From NCBI RefSeq assembly GCF_040822065.1, contig NZ_CP162005.1:2046001-2110000 (forward strand): a stretch of DNA of 64,000 nt. The letters are read 5' to 3'. The DNA comes from Pedobacter sp. WC2423 (lineage in GTDB: Bacteria; Bacteroidota; Bacteroidia; Sphingobacteriales; Sphingobacteriaceae). Made by a program: the position numbers and the translations under genes. The notes under the pieces were generated by a model. It was not told where the DNA came from, did no database searches, and saw nothing but the letters and a program-made list of their open reading frames with translations. Shown piece after piece: positions 7,157 through 15,251 of this stretch (position 1 is the first letter of the stretch; the number at the start of each line of letters is the position of its first letter).

Positions 7157-7241
7157 ATGGGGAAGCCGAAAACCCTGAAAAGAGTAGGCATTTAAATAAA
7201 TTTTTTTGATCTCTTTTTTATAAACAAAAGAATCATCTCTT
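7157..7241 (+). repeat. Leader direct repeat C before P3
   Basis: This is the third copy of the leader repeat, sharing the flank ATCAATCATGGGG with repeat A. From ATG 7157 it encodes MGKPKTLKRVGI and a TAA. P4 has no full copy; only a short GAAAACCC match is seen about 60 nt before it. Confidence 0.85.
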
Positions 7242-7496
7242 ATGGCAAGATTTTGGTATTCATATAATGGAATTGGCGATCCGATTTTACCTACAAGTTA
7301 TACTCAGGCATTGGTTAAACCAACTTGCACTAACGGACCTAGAATTTGTGCAATTTATGCACCTGGTGCCTTTAATCCCACTCAACCATTGTCTGCTCGT
7401 TTAAGATCATATATTGCTAATTTTTCAGGAACATTATTAGCACAGCCCGACTCATCATTAAGTGTTAAAAAATATGTTTACGGTAGGTCCTGTTAA
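7242..7496 (+). CDS. Small MARFWYxY-family protein (peptide P3)
   Basis: An 84-residue paralogue of P1 and P2. It shows MARFWYSYNGIGDPILPTSY, cysteines in KPTCTNG and ICAIYAPG, FNPTQPLSARLRSYI, QPDSS and KKYVYGR, and ends in RSC. The segment between the YI stretch and QPD (ANFSGTLLA) differs from the ANIQLALIP of P1 and P2, so this is the second variable segment of the family. It follows leader repeat C. No signal peptide or membrane segment is visible. Confidence 0.85.
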   Translation: MARFWYSYNGIGDPILPTSYTQALVKPTCTNGPRICAIYAPGAFNPTQPLSARLRSYIANFSGTLLAQPDSSLSVKKYVYGRSC

Positions 7497-7572
7497 CTAT
7501 AAAATTTAATCAAGAAAACCCTTAATGAATAGATATACTAATTAAATTATATTTTCATAAAAGTTAGTTAAT

Positions 7573-7821
7573 ATGGCAAGATTTTGGTATGCATACATTG
7601 GTGGAGATATATTTTCACCAACAAGTTACGCTCTAGCAATCATTAAACCAAGTTGTATTAGTGGTTGTAAGATTTGTGCAATTTATTCACCTGGTGCATT
7701 TAATCCAACAGCACCGTTATCTTCTCGTTTAAGAAGTTATATGGTTAGATTATTAATGTCATCTATCGCTCAACCTGATGATCCTGGATTTAAAATATAC
7801 TTATATGGTAAAAATTGTTAA
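7573..7821 (+). CDS. Small MARFWYxY-family protein (peptide P4)
   Basis: An 82-residue member, the most divergent of the tandem four. It begins MARFWYAYIGGDIFSPTSY, keeps KPSCISG and ICAIYSPGAFNPTAPLSSRLRSY, has an extra cysteine in SGCKIC, and ends with IYLYGKNC. The upstream 76 nt are not a full leader repeat, so it may be an older copy. It is the last plus-strand gene before a convergent minus-strand operon and is closed by the inverted repeat at 7826-7888. Function unknown. Confidence 0.8.
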   Translation: MARFWYAYIGGDIFSPTSYALAIIKPSCISGCKICAIYSPGAFNPTAPLSSRLRSYMVRLLMSSIAQPDDPGFKIYLYGKNC

Positions 7822-7825
7822 TCAT

Positions 7826-7888
7826 GTTTATATCTGATTATTAACACTAAATAAAAAACATTCTTGTTATTTCTAATCAGATATAAAC
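7826..7888. terminator. 15-bp perfect inverted repeat between convergent units
   Basis: GTTTATATCTGATTA at 7826-7840 is exactly complementary to 7874-7888, with a 33-nt AT-rich loop. It lies between the P4 stop and the stop of the minus-strand subtilase gene, where a bidirectional terminator is expected. The long loop and AT-rich arms make it unusual for an intrinsic terminator, so a protein-binding role is an alternative. Confidence 0.5.
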
Positions 7889-7890
7889 TA

Positions 7891-9333
7891 TTAATTAAGG
7901 TTAATAACACTAAAAGCACTAAAAGTATTTATTATCCCCCCAGAAATACATTTATCCTTTAATGCTGCTGAGATTAAAACTGATTTCATTATTATATTTT
8001 TCACTTGGGCTGCTGTTAATTTTGGATAATATGCCCGGATTAATCCGGCTAACCCTGAAACCATTGGAGTAGCCATACTTGTACCTGTATCCTCCAGATA
8101 AGCCGACCTCGGTATAGTAGAAGTGATATCAACACCAGGAGCATAAACATCAACACTTTTTTTACCAAAATTAGAAAAAGGAGCAGCTAACTTTTCATTA
8201 TTTCTCCAATCAGAAGCACCTACCTCTAACCAGCATTCAGCTATGGCCTGACCTTCCTTTGTATTTCGATCTGGATAAATAGACATTTGATCGAGATCCA
8301 CTCCTTCGTTACCAGCCCCATGTACAATCAAAATATCTTTACTAATTGCATATTTTATGGCTTCATTAACCTCAACACTTTTTTTAGCCCAGGGCTGACC
8401 AAAACTCATATTTATGATTTTAGCACCATTGTCGGTTGCATAACGAATGGCAGTGGCAATACCTTTTGTTTTTTTATCTGCATCAGAATTATCAAATTGG
8501 TTAACAACCATCAAAGTTGATTCCTTCTGGATAGGATTGATGCCAGGAATAGCTTTGAGTACCATGATTTTTACATGATCAGCTACTCCTTTAATACCAA
8601 TATTATTAGTACGTACCGCAGCAATAATACCTGAAACATGCGTACCATGATAAGCTGATGCCCCCCCTGTCAATAGGTCATAATCTTTCTTTTCATAATA
8701 AGCCAGCTGCATCTTATAATAGTTTATTGCTCTTTGCAGGTTAATCTTTTTATAAATCAAAAAATCAGGATAACTTTTTAAACCAGAGACTATATTCATC
8801 TGCATTTTAAACTCTCGTTCATTATTAGGAACATAATTTTTAAAATCATCGATAGCAGGTACAGCTTTACCTATCTTTTGTATAATCTGATCCAATATTT
8901 TCTGTTCTCCTATTACAATTTTCAATTTATTGTCTGTTGAAAGTAGTTCGGCTTTCTCATTTTCTTTAATAATATTGCTACGAAAGTCCCAACCATGTAT
9001 ATCGTCGATAAAACCATTTTGATCATCATCTTTCCCATTACCAGGTATCTCTTTAGGATTCGTCCAGATAATTGATTTTAGATCTTCATGATTGATATCT
9101 ACTCCTCCATCAATTACAGCAATGATAACAGAAATAGCTTTTTTGTCTTTTAACAATTCCAGGTAAGCTTTTTCTGTACTAATCCCAAATACACTATCAG
9201 CTTTCAGATCCAGATTTTGCCAATTATCCTTAGGCCTTTCGCGAGTTTGGGCAACTACAAAATTACTTGATAATACTATATATATAATCAATCTCAGCAT
9301 ACTGAGACATTTAATACAAATCTTTTCTGTCAT
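7891..9333 (-). CDS. Subtilisin-like serine protease (S8 family), secreted
   Basis: A 480-residue subtilase with the full catalytic triad: Asp75 in AVIDGGVDI, His229 in YHGTHVSG and Ser419 in GTSMATPMVSG. The oxyanion Asn342 is in GAGNEG. The N-terminus carries a hydrophobic export segment ending near residue 29 (VVAQT). The stretch between Asp and His is about 150 residues, far longer than in classical subtilisins, with a charged region at about 120-220. No C-terminal secretion domain of the Por type is seen. It is the last gene of the minus-strand operon, 2 nt behind the thioredoxin-FKBP fusion gene, so it may process or degrade exported proteins handled by that locus. The family is certain; the target is unknown. 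Confidence 0.92.
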   Translation of the reverse strand: MTEKICIKCLSMLRLIIYIVLSSNFVVAQTRERPKDNWQNLDLKADSVFGISTEKAYLELLKDKKAISVIIAVIDGGVDINHEDLKSIIWTNPKEIPGNGKDDDQNGFIDDIHGWDFRSNIIKENEKAELLSTDNKLKIVIGEQKILDQIIQKIGKAVPAIDDFKNYVPNNEREFKMQMNIVSGLKSYPDFLIYKKINLQRAINYYKMQLAYYEKKDYDLLTGGASAYHGTHVSGIIAAVRTNNIGIKGVADHVKIMVLKAIPGINPIQKESTLMVVNQFDNSDADKKTKGIATAIRYATDNGAKIINMSFGQPWAKKSVEVNEAIKYAISKDILIVHGAGNEGVDLDQMSIYPDRNTKEGQAIAECWLEVGASDWRNNEKLAAPFSNFGKKSVDVYAPGVDITSTIPRSAYLEDTGTSMATPMVSGLAGLIRAYYPKLTAAQVKNIIMKSVLISAALKDKCISGGIINTFSAFSVINLN

Positions 9334-9335
9334 CT

Positions 9336-11177
9336 TTATTTAATAATTTTTAACAGTTCCAGTTCAAAAACAAGTGTACTATTGGGTGGAATCGTACCTG
9401 AGTTTGAACCTCCTCCATAAGCAAGATGAGCAGGAATATAAATAATCCATTTAGAGCCAACCGGCATTAGCTGTAAAGCCTCAGCCCATCCTTTAATTAC
9501 ACTTCCAACATTTTCAACAATGTATGGAATTCCCTTTTCTAAAGAGCTGTCAAAAATCTTTCCGTTAACCAATGTTCCTGTGTAGTTCACACTAACTTTA
9601 TCCGTCGCAAGGGGCTTAGCGCCTTTGCCTTGACGGATAACTTTATACTGTAATCCTGAGGGTAAAACGACTACGCCCTCTTTTTTTCGGTTCAATGATA
9701 AAAAAAGATCATTTTCCTCAGCTGAAGGTCCTTTCATTGACTCTTGCGCTGTTCTTTTTGCTTTTGCTACATCAGCCAAATTACCATTAACCAGCATTCC
9801 GCCATTAACTTCTGTAAATACAAATTTATCAACTACTCTTTCTTCCTCGTTCAGATCCAAACCATAACGCTGTAGTGCCTTTTTCAGACCTGCAATATCT
9901 GTCCATGAAGAGAAATTTAAATCCAGATCTACCTTTTCAGTATAAGAAGTCTCATCAAAAACATATGGATTACCAGCTTGCTGGTTTATTTGTTTAATGA
10001 GCGTACCCAAGGGAGAATCACGAAGCTGATGTACAGACCCTTTTGTAATTAAGCGATCGTCATATTCATCGGTCAGACTACGTTTGCTTTTTAACGGTAT
10101 ACTTTTATCAGTACGCACCATAATTAAAACCTTCTCTTTCCGCTTTTCCCAACGGGCATGTAAACCAAATAATTGATCCAAATCAGCAATTATAGTTTTA
10201 TGAACATCAACATCAGTTTGTCCGCTATCTGGATTTAATGATTCAAAACAGATACCATTTGTTCTCAGCCAACCTTGAAAACCATCAGAGCCCTCAGTGA
10301 AAATATATTTAGATTTATCCTGAACCTCCCAGATAATCTGGTTTGGCTGTATCAGAAAAGATGGCCTGATCAAATCTCCGGAGTTTATTACCTGACTCCA
10401 GTTGATCAGGTAAGCATTATAAATTGGGTGGTTCAGAAAAAAAGCACGGATTGTTTTTTTCCGCTGATCTCTAACAATACCTGCTCCACCTATACCTTCA
10501 GAATTTACACCGTCTTTGTAATCACTGATAGCTGCATATTTTATAAACGCTGATGCAGTGTCGAGCTGCCCCGGATCAGGAGTAAAAATTGGTTCTCTGG
10601 TTCCATCAAAAACATAAAAATCATTCTTTACCGGCCAGTTGATCTGCTGTCCGCTAAGTACCCTCTGTATATTGTCAGCCTCTACGTAATCGGAAGAAGT
10701 AATACCGACTACTTTACCTTTATAGATCCATACTTCATGTGGAATAGTACGGTGTTTAAAGTAAGCAGCAAAAACTTTATCTTCTACAACAGACGGCAAT
10801 AATAAGTTTTTAATTTTTTTATTGTTCTTCCAGAAAGTTATTACATAGTCCATCTTTTCATATGTAACAGGCAGAATTTTTATTTTCTGACCAAATTTCT
10901 TTTGTAAAGAATCCATTTTTGGAAGTGCTAATACACAACCAACACAGCTTGTTGCCCAGAAATCTATGATTAACAATTGATTCCTGTAATCGGAAGTCCT
11001 GGCAGTTGCTTTATTTGTATTAATAAGCTTCTTAATTAGAAAATCAGGTAATGAATCTCCTATAGACAGATTTGACAGATTAGCAGTCTTCTGTTCAGGC
11101 ACTTTATAAGTCTGCTGTGCATTAGCATTAAAAAATAATATAAGTAGCGGTAAAGTTAATATATTGATTAATCTCAT
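9336..11177 (-). CDS. Thioredoxin-like / DUF3738 / FKBP peptidyl-prolyl isomerase fusion
   Basis: A 613-residue exported protein with three parts. After a signal peptide (about 1-20), residues 40-170 form a TlpA-like thioredoxin domain with the redox pair Cys78-x-x-Cys81 in TSCVGCV. The middle, about 290-465, matches DUF3738 (the TIGR03435 type) with VDLDLNF and KKALQRYGLDL. Residues from about 505 to the end are an FKBP-type isomerase domain (SGLQYKVIRQGKG, VSVNYTGTLVNGKIFDSS, AYGGG, FELELL). Thus disulfide chemistry and proline isomerisation are joined in one periplasmic folding protein. Its ATG shares one base with the stop of the upstream DUF3738 gene, so they are coupled. The domain calls are firm; the combination is unusual. 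Confidence 0.88.
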   Translation of the reverse strand: MRLINILTLPLLILFFNANAQQTYKVPEQKTANLSNLSIGDSLPDFLIKKLINTNKATARTSDYRNQLLIIDFWATSCVGCVLALPKMDSLQKKFGQKIKILPVTYEKMDYVITFWKNNKKIKNLLLPSVVEDKVFAAYFKHRTIPHEVWIYKGKVVGITSSDYVEADNIQRVLSGQQINWPVKNDFYVFDGTREPIFTPDPGQLDTASAFIKYAAISDYKDGVNSEGIGGAGIVRDQRKKTIRAFFLNHPIYNAYLINWSQVINSGDLIRPSFLIQPNQIIWEVQDKSKYIFTEGSDGFQGWLRTNGICFESLNPDSGQTDVDVHKTIIADLDQLFGLHARWEKRKEKVLIMVRTDKSIPLKSKRSLTDEYDDRLITKGSVHQLRDSPLGTLIKQINQQAGNPYVFDETSYTEKVDLDLNFSSWTDIAGLKKALQRYGLDLNEEERVVDKFVFTEVNGGMLVNGNLADVAKAKRTAQESMKGPSAEENDLFLSLNRKKEGVVVLPSGLQYKVIRQGKGAKPLATDKVSVNYTGTLVNGKIFDSSLEKGIPYIVENVGSVIKGWAEALQLMPVGSKWIIYIPAHLAYGGGSNSGTIPPNSTLVFELELLKIIK

Positions 11178-12019
11178 TATTTATTTTTTTTGATAACGAA
11201 CATTTCTATTTCACGCATTCCCTCTGTTAATTCCAGATCATAACGGTGCAATTGTTTACGTAAAGCATCGAGGTTTGTCCAGGAATCAATTTTAAGATCC
11301 AGATCAACAGGATCTTTATAACCTGTTTCATCCACCAGTGATGGGAGGCCCGCTGCTGTAAGAGGCAGGCTCAAACGATCAATAGGTACATTATTAAAAT
11401 GTCCTTTCATATCATATTTGCTTTCGCCTTTCTCTGCAGATTTAATTTTATCGGTAGTTGAAGACCGTGTAAGTACAAGTGTTTTAACTAAACGTTTTTC
11501 CATACCAAAAGTAACTCCAAACAAGTTGGTAAGATATTCATCTAATACTTTGACATCTTTGATTGTACCCATCGGAAGAGCTAGTTCATAACAATATGCA
11601 TTTTTTCTCATCCACTTTTCCTTATCTCCATATTTGATATCATAAATATATCTGGATGGATCATCTACTTCCAGCAGTATATTATTAGGCTTTAACATTC
11701 CATGGGAAAGTATATCAGCAATGGATAGATTGTACATGGTTATTAACTGGACGCCAGCTATTGCATTGTTAATTGATTTGAAATTTAAACCAAATCCTGC
11801 ATCTATTGGTTGAACCCCTTCTCTATACCCAGTCAGAACAGAAAAACGCAAAAATTTATTTTTATTACTCAATTGCTCTTGTTGTAATTTAAATACAGGT
11901 TTCTGATAATCAAAATCAAAAAGTGGCTTCTGATATTGAAAAGAAATGGTATCTGTTTGTCCTGCTCCCTTTAAAGAAAGCAGGATCAAAAAAGTTCCGA
12001 AATAATATTTAAATCTCAT
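11177..12019 (-). CDS. DUF3738-domain exported protein
   Basis: A 280-residue protein with an N-terminal export signal. The DUF3738 signature is visible in its C-terminal half: DEYLTNLFGV, then DETGYKDPVDLDL and LRKQLHRYDLEL, closing with EMFVIKK. The same domain is in the middle of the next gene, which suggests they arose by duplication with later gain of thioredoxin and FKBP modules in one copy. Its stop overlaps the next ATG by one base, and it starts 4 nt behind the small barrel gene 12024-12575. The function of DUF3738 is not known to me; the context is an ECF-sigma-controlled SusC/SusD operon. Confidence 0.8.
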   Translation of the reverse strand: MRFKYYFGTFLILLSLKGAGQTDTISFQYQKPLFDFDYQKPVFKLQQEQLSNKNKFLRFSVLTGYREGVQPIDAGFGLNFKSINNAIAGVQLITMYNLSIADILSHGMLKPNNILLEVDDPSRYIYDIKYGDKEKWMRKNAYCYELALPMGTIKDVKVLDEYLTNLFGVTFGMEKRLVKTLVLTRSSTTDKIKSAEKGESKYDMKGHFNNVPIDRLSLPLTAAGLPSLVDETGYKDPVDLDLKIDSWTNLDALRKQLHRYDLELTEGMREIEMFVIKKNK

Positions 12020-12023
12020 TGAT

Positions 12024-12575
12024 TTAATTCAAATTAAAATTATAAGAAATACGTGCCCCTGCAAAAGAATATGACCTTCCAGATGAGCCAATGTAAACTG
12101 TCTCATATTTAAGCAGCACATCAAAATGTTTTGAAGTTTTAAAGCCTACACCAGGTACATAGGTAAAATATTTTTCTCCACTTCCCCCACCCTGACCATC
12201 GCCATGATCTCTGCCACCATAAAATGATATTCCTGCCTGTCCTGAAGCATAAATTAAGGGTGTAAAATAATATTTCAAACCCGCTAAAAGTGGTATAAAA
12301 GGAACTCCCTTCCCGCCACGTTTAGCTATAAAATTAAGATATCCGGCGTTTCCTGTAATTCCGATTCTTTTAAGTGCCGGATACTCTGCCTGTAAAGATG
12401 CTCCTGCAACTAAAGACGAATAAGTTGATACATAACCTGCAGGAACTCCTATATCTCCGCCTAAACTATAAGTGATTCTATTTTTGTTTTTTTTCTGCTC
12501 CTGTTCCTTTTGTTGAGCATTAGTGTTCAATATTGATACCGTTACAACAATTATTGCTAATATTATTTTTTTCAT
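12024..12575 (-). CDS. Small outer-membrane beta-barrel-like protein
   Basis: A 183-residue protein with a clear signal peptide (about residues 1-20, ending NTNAQQ), followed by a Lys/Gln-rich linker and alternating hydrophobic strands ending in RISYNFNLN, a terminal aromatic pattern typical of outer-membrane barrels. A Gly/Asp/His-rich loop (GGRDHGDGQGGGSGE) may bind metal or be surface exposed. No named family is recognised with confidence. It lies between the NHL-repeat gene (50-nt gap) and the DUF3738 gene (4-nt gap), so it is part of the same transcription unit. Confidence 0.65.
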   Translation of the reverse strand: MKKIILAIIVVTVSILNTNAQQKEQEQKKNKNRITYSLGGDIGVPAGYVSTYSSLVAGASLQAEYPALKRIGITGNAGYLNFIAKRGGKGVPFIPLLAGLKYYFTPLIYASGQAGISFYGGRDHGDGQGGGSGEKYFTYVPGVGFKTSKHFDVLLKYETVYIGSSGRSYSFAGARISYNFNLN

Positions 12576-12625
12576 ATGATTATTAAAATGGAATAAAATT
12601 TAAGTGCTTGTGATGTCCTTTATGA

Positions 12626-13804
12626 TTACGGATTTCCCCAGGATTTTGGATTATTCCAATTATTAATGGGTTTAGCTGCACTATTATTTATATTTTCAAC
12701 TTTCCGAATTTTATTAGTTTCAGTAAAATAAACATCGCCAGCAGCACTAGCAGTTATTCCAGCTGGAAAGCTTACCTCTGAAACCTCTTTTATTCCATCT
12801 ATAGAACCGTTTTTACCATCACCTGCTAATGTTGATACAAAACTTTCCGGAGTAACTTTACGAATACGGTGGCCCGATTGATCAGTAACATATATATTAC
12901 CAGCTGCATCACAAGCGAGACCAGTAGGGTAATTAAACTGCGCAGTGAGTCCTATGCCATCATTATAAGGACGAAAATCAGCATATGCTGTCAGCCCATC
13001 TCCTGCCCATGTACTCGCAATTCCTGCAGGAGTAACCTTCCAGATATAATTTCTGGTTTGATCTGTAACATAAACATTACCAGATGGATCAACTGTAAGA
13101 CCAGCCAATATAAAACCAAAACGAGCTTCATTCGCAGGTCCATCATAACGCTCTTGATAAAAGATAACTTCATTTTGAGTTCCCGCATAATTGCTTACCA
13201 TCCCATCTGGAGTAATTTTACGAATAACTGAATAATCTGCTACATATAAATTACCGTTTTTATCAATTCCAATCCCAGTTGGACTTTGAAATTTAGAAGT
13301 AGCGACCGGTCCATTTACTAAACCAGCCTGTCCATTTCCAGCATAGGTAGTAACAACACCGCTGGGAGTGATTTTACGGATAACGAAATTACCGTAATCT
13401 GATACATACAAATTACCAGAACCATCTATTGTTATACCTTCGATATAACTAAATTGAGCTTTTGTACCTTCTCCATCAACATAACCATTATTCCCACTAC
13501 CCGCAAAAGTACTAACTACACCTTCAGGAGTTATTTTACGGATGCGGAAATTATAATCGTCAGCCACGAATATATTTCCAGTAATGTCAATTACCAAAGA
13601 ACTTGGCCTGTAAAATACAGATTTCACACCTAATCCATCCAGATATCCGCCAATCACTCCTCCGCTGCCTGCAATGGTAGTCACCTTATTTATTGGAGCC
13701 TGGACTATTACTTCTTCTGGTGCAACTTTCTTACACCCGCCTGCTGCTAAAATTGCCACTAAACTTAAACCTGTCAACTCAAGCCATCTCATCATTTGTT
13801 TCAT
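12626..13804 (-). CDS. NHL-repeat beta-propeller lipoprotein
   Basis: A 392-residue protein starting with a lipoprotein signal whose lipobox cysteine lies in AAGGCKK near residue 24. The rest is at least five NHL-type repeats marked by GNIYVTD or GNLYVAD followed by IRKITP, which fold into a beta-propeller. The Cys after the signal and the lack of membrane spans place it on the outer membrane. It sits 54 nt behind the SusD-like gene. In such loci propeller lipoproteins commonly accompany SusC/SusD as surface binding partners; that role here is inference. Confidence 0.88.
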   Translation of the reverse strand: MKQMMRWLELTGLSLVAILAAGGCKKVAPEEVIVQAPINKVTTIAGSGGVIGGYLDGLGVKSVFYRPSSLVIDITGNIFVADDYNFRIRKITPEGVVSTFAGSGNNGYVDGEGTKAQFSYIEGITIDGSGNLYVSDYGNFVIRKITPSGVVTTYAGNGQAGLVNGPVATSKFQSPTGIGIDKNGNLYVADYSVIRKITPDGMVSNYAGTQNEVIFYQERYDGPANEARFGFILAGLTVDPSGNVYVTDQTRNYIWKVTPAGIASTWAGDGLTAYADFRPYNDGIGLTAQFNYPTGLACDAAGNIYVTDQSGHRIRKVTPESFVSTLAGDGKNGSIDGIKEVSEVSFPAGITASAAGDVYFTETNKIRKVENINNSAAKPINNWNNPKSWGNP

Positions 13805-13858
13805 GTTAGGAATTGTTTATACTTATTATTTAAATTATTGATAAATTGAATACATATT

Positions 13859-15241
13859 CTACCGGGGATTCTGTTCAATACCTGCACCCTTTATAACTTC
13901 ATCTGGAATCAGTAGAACATATCGTAAATCATTTGGAGGTAAATCATAATTTTTATCAAGATTTCTTCTCAGCGTTTTTGCAAAACGTGTATCCTTATTT
14001 AACCGGCGTAAATCTGTCCAGCGTTGCCCACGCATAACTAATTCTTTTCTACGCTCTGTCAATACTTTTATTAATGCATCTTCAGCATTACTTGCAACCA
14101 TATTTACATAGGTTCCAGTTACCCATCTTGTAGCCAACAATGTATTTAAGTCTGCCATGGCTTCAGCAGGTTTATTCGTCCTCGCATAACATTCTGCCCG
14201 AATCAGATAAAGTTCATCTACTGCTAAACCATTAAAAAAATCAGAAGATAAAAATGAACCTTCATAATTTCCAGTAAAACGATAATTAGGTCCAATACCA
14301 ATTTTTTTAAAAAAGATCTGACCTCTTAAATCATTCTCAGCATAAGATGCCACCAAATTAAGATCGATCATAGCGGTGTTAATATTAGGAACCAGAGTTG
14401 TGCCTTTAGCAGTTATCGAATGAAAAATAACTTCTTTGTTAAATCGCGGATAAAAAGGAGTATTAGAGCTGGCTTCTACATCCAGATTATAATTTAACAA
14501 TTGATGGTTTAACTGTAGTGCTGCTGCTGCAGCACTCAATGCACCTGGATAATTTTCCATAGATAAATAGGTTCGGGCCAGCATAGCATAAGCAGCTGTT
14601 TTGTTTGGCCGCGTTGCCACACTGGAAGTTACAGGCAAAAGATTAACAGCATCCTGAAGGTCCTGAATTATCCTGTTATAAGTTTGCTGAACAGTACCAC
14701 GCACTGAAACATCATTAATATCAATAGATGTTTTTACTGGAATTCCCATATCCTGGCCAGCAGTCGCAGCTGAATAGGGTTTACAATATAATTGAGCTAC
14801 ATTCCAAAGCGCATAAGCTCTGTAAAATAAAGCCGATCCTTTTAATGTATTCAAAGTTACAGGATCTGTAGATCCTGTTTGTAATTTCTGAATGGTTTCT
14901 AAAACCAAATTTGCCTGAAATACAACTGCATATGGATTTTTCCATTGCGGAGTAGAACTTTCCCTTCTTGCATTGGCTGACCAGATATACAAATCACGGT
15001 CCTCTGGATTAGTGAGTCTATTATAACTATCAGTCAATAGATAATAATCATCTGCAGAAAGTTCACCGTCATTTGGATAACCTGTGTTCATAATGGTGTA
15101 ATTATCAAGTAATAACTGGCAATCCTCAGCTGTTTCTGCAAAACGCTGTGTATTAACTGTTTTAACATCCAGATATTTCTTGCAGGAACTCATCATCAGG
15201 CTGAGCATAACAACAGCTAACAAAATTTTATAAATCTTCAT
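13859..15241 (-). CDS. SusD/RagB-like outer-membrane lipoprotein
   Basis: A 460-residue SusD-family protein. The ATG at 15241 is chosen because it gives a proper lipoprotein signal (MKIYKILLAVV to MMSSCKKYLDV, lipobox SSC); the longer frame would overlap the SusC gene. KKYLDVKTVNTQ and the C-terminal RRKELVMRGQRWTDLRRL are typical of the family. It forms the surface lid on its SusC partner, encoded 10 nt upstream. The neighbourhood has no glycoside hydrolase in the same operon, so the ligand may not be a glycan. Confidence 0.92.
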   Translation of the reverse strand: MKIYKILLAVVMLSLMMSSCKKYLDVKTVNTQRFAETAEDCQLLLDNYTIMNTGYPNDGELSADDYYLLTDSYNRLTNPEDRDLYIWSANARRESSTPQWKNPYAVVFQANLVLETIQKLQTGSTDPVTLNTLKGSALFYRAYALWNVAQLYCKPYSAATAGQDMGIPVKTSIDINDVSVRGTVQQTYNRIIQDLQDAVNLLPVTSSVATRPNKTAAYAMLARTYLSMENYPGALSAAAAALQLNHQLLNYNLDVEASSNTPFYPRFNKEVIFHSITAKGTTLVPNINTAMIDLNLVASYAENDLRGQIFFKKIGIGPNYRFTGNYEGSFLSSDFFNGLAVDELYLIRAECYARTNKPAEAMADLNTLLATRWVTGTYVNMVASNAEDALIKVLTERRKELVMRGQRWTDLRRLNKDTRFAKTLRRNLDKNYDLPPNDLRYVLLIPDEVIKGAGIEQNPR

Positions 15242-15251
15242 TTTTTTAATT

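Noticed and set aside
6388..7241. CRISPR-like or mobile-element repeat array
   Set aside because: The three repeats are about 85 nt long, about 320 nt apart on average, and separated by coding genes; they are gene-associated leaders from duplication.
7573..7821. Classical bacteriocin (Gly-Gly leader) precursor
   Set aside because: No double-glycine cleavage site, no dedicated peptidase-containing ABC transporter and no leader/core division is seen; conservation runs along the full length.
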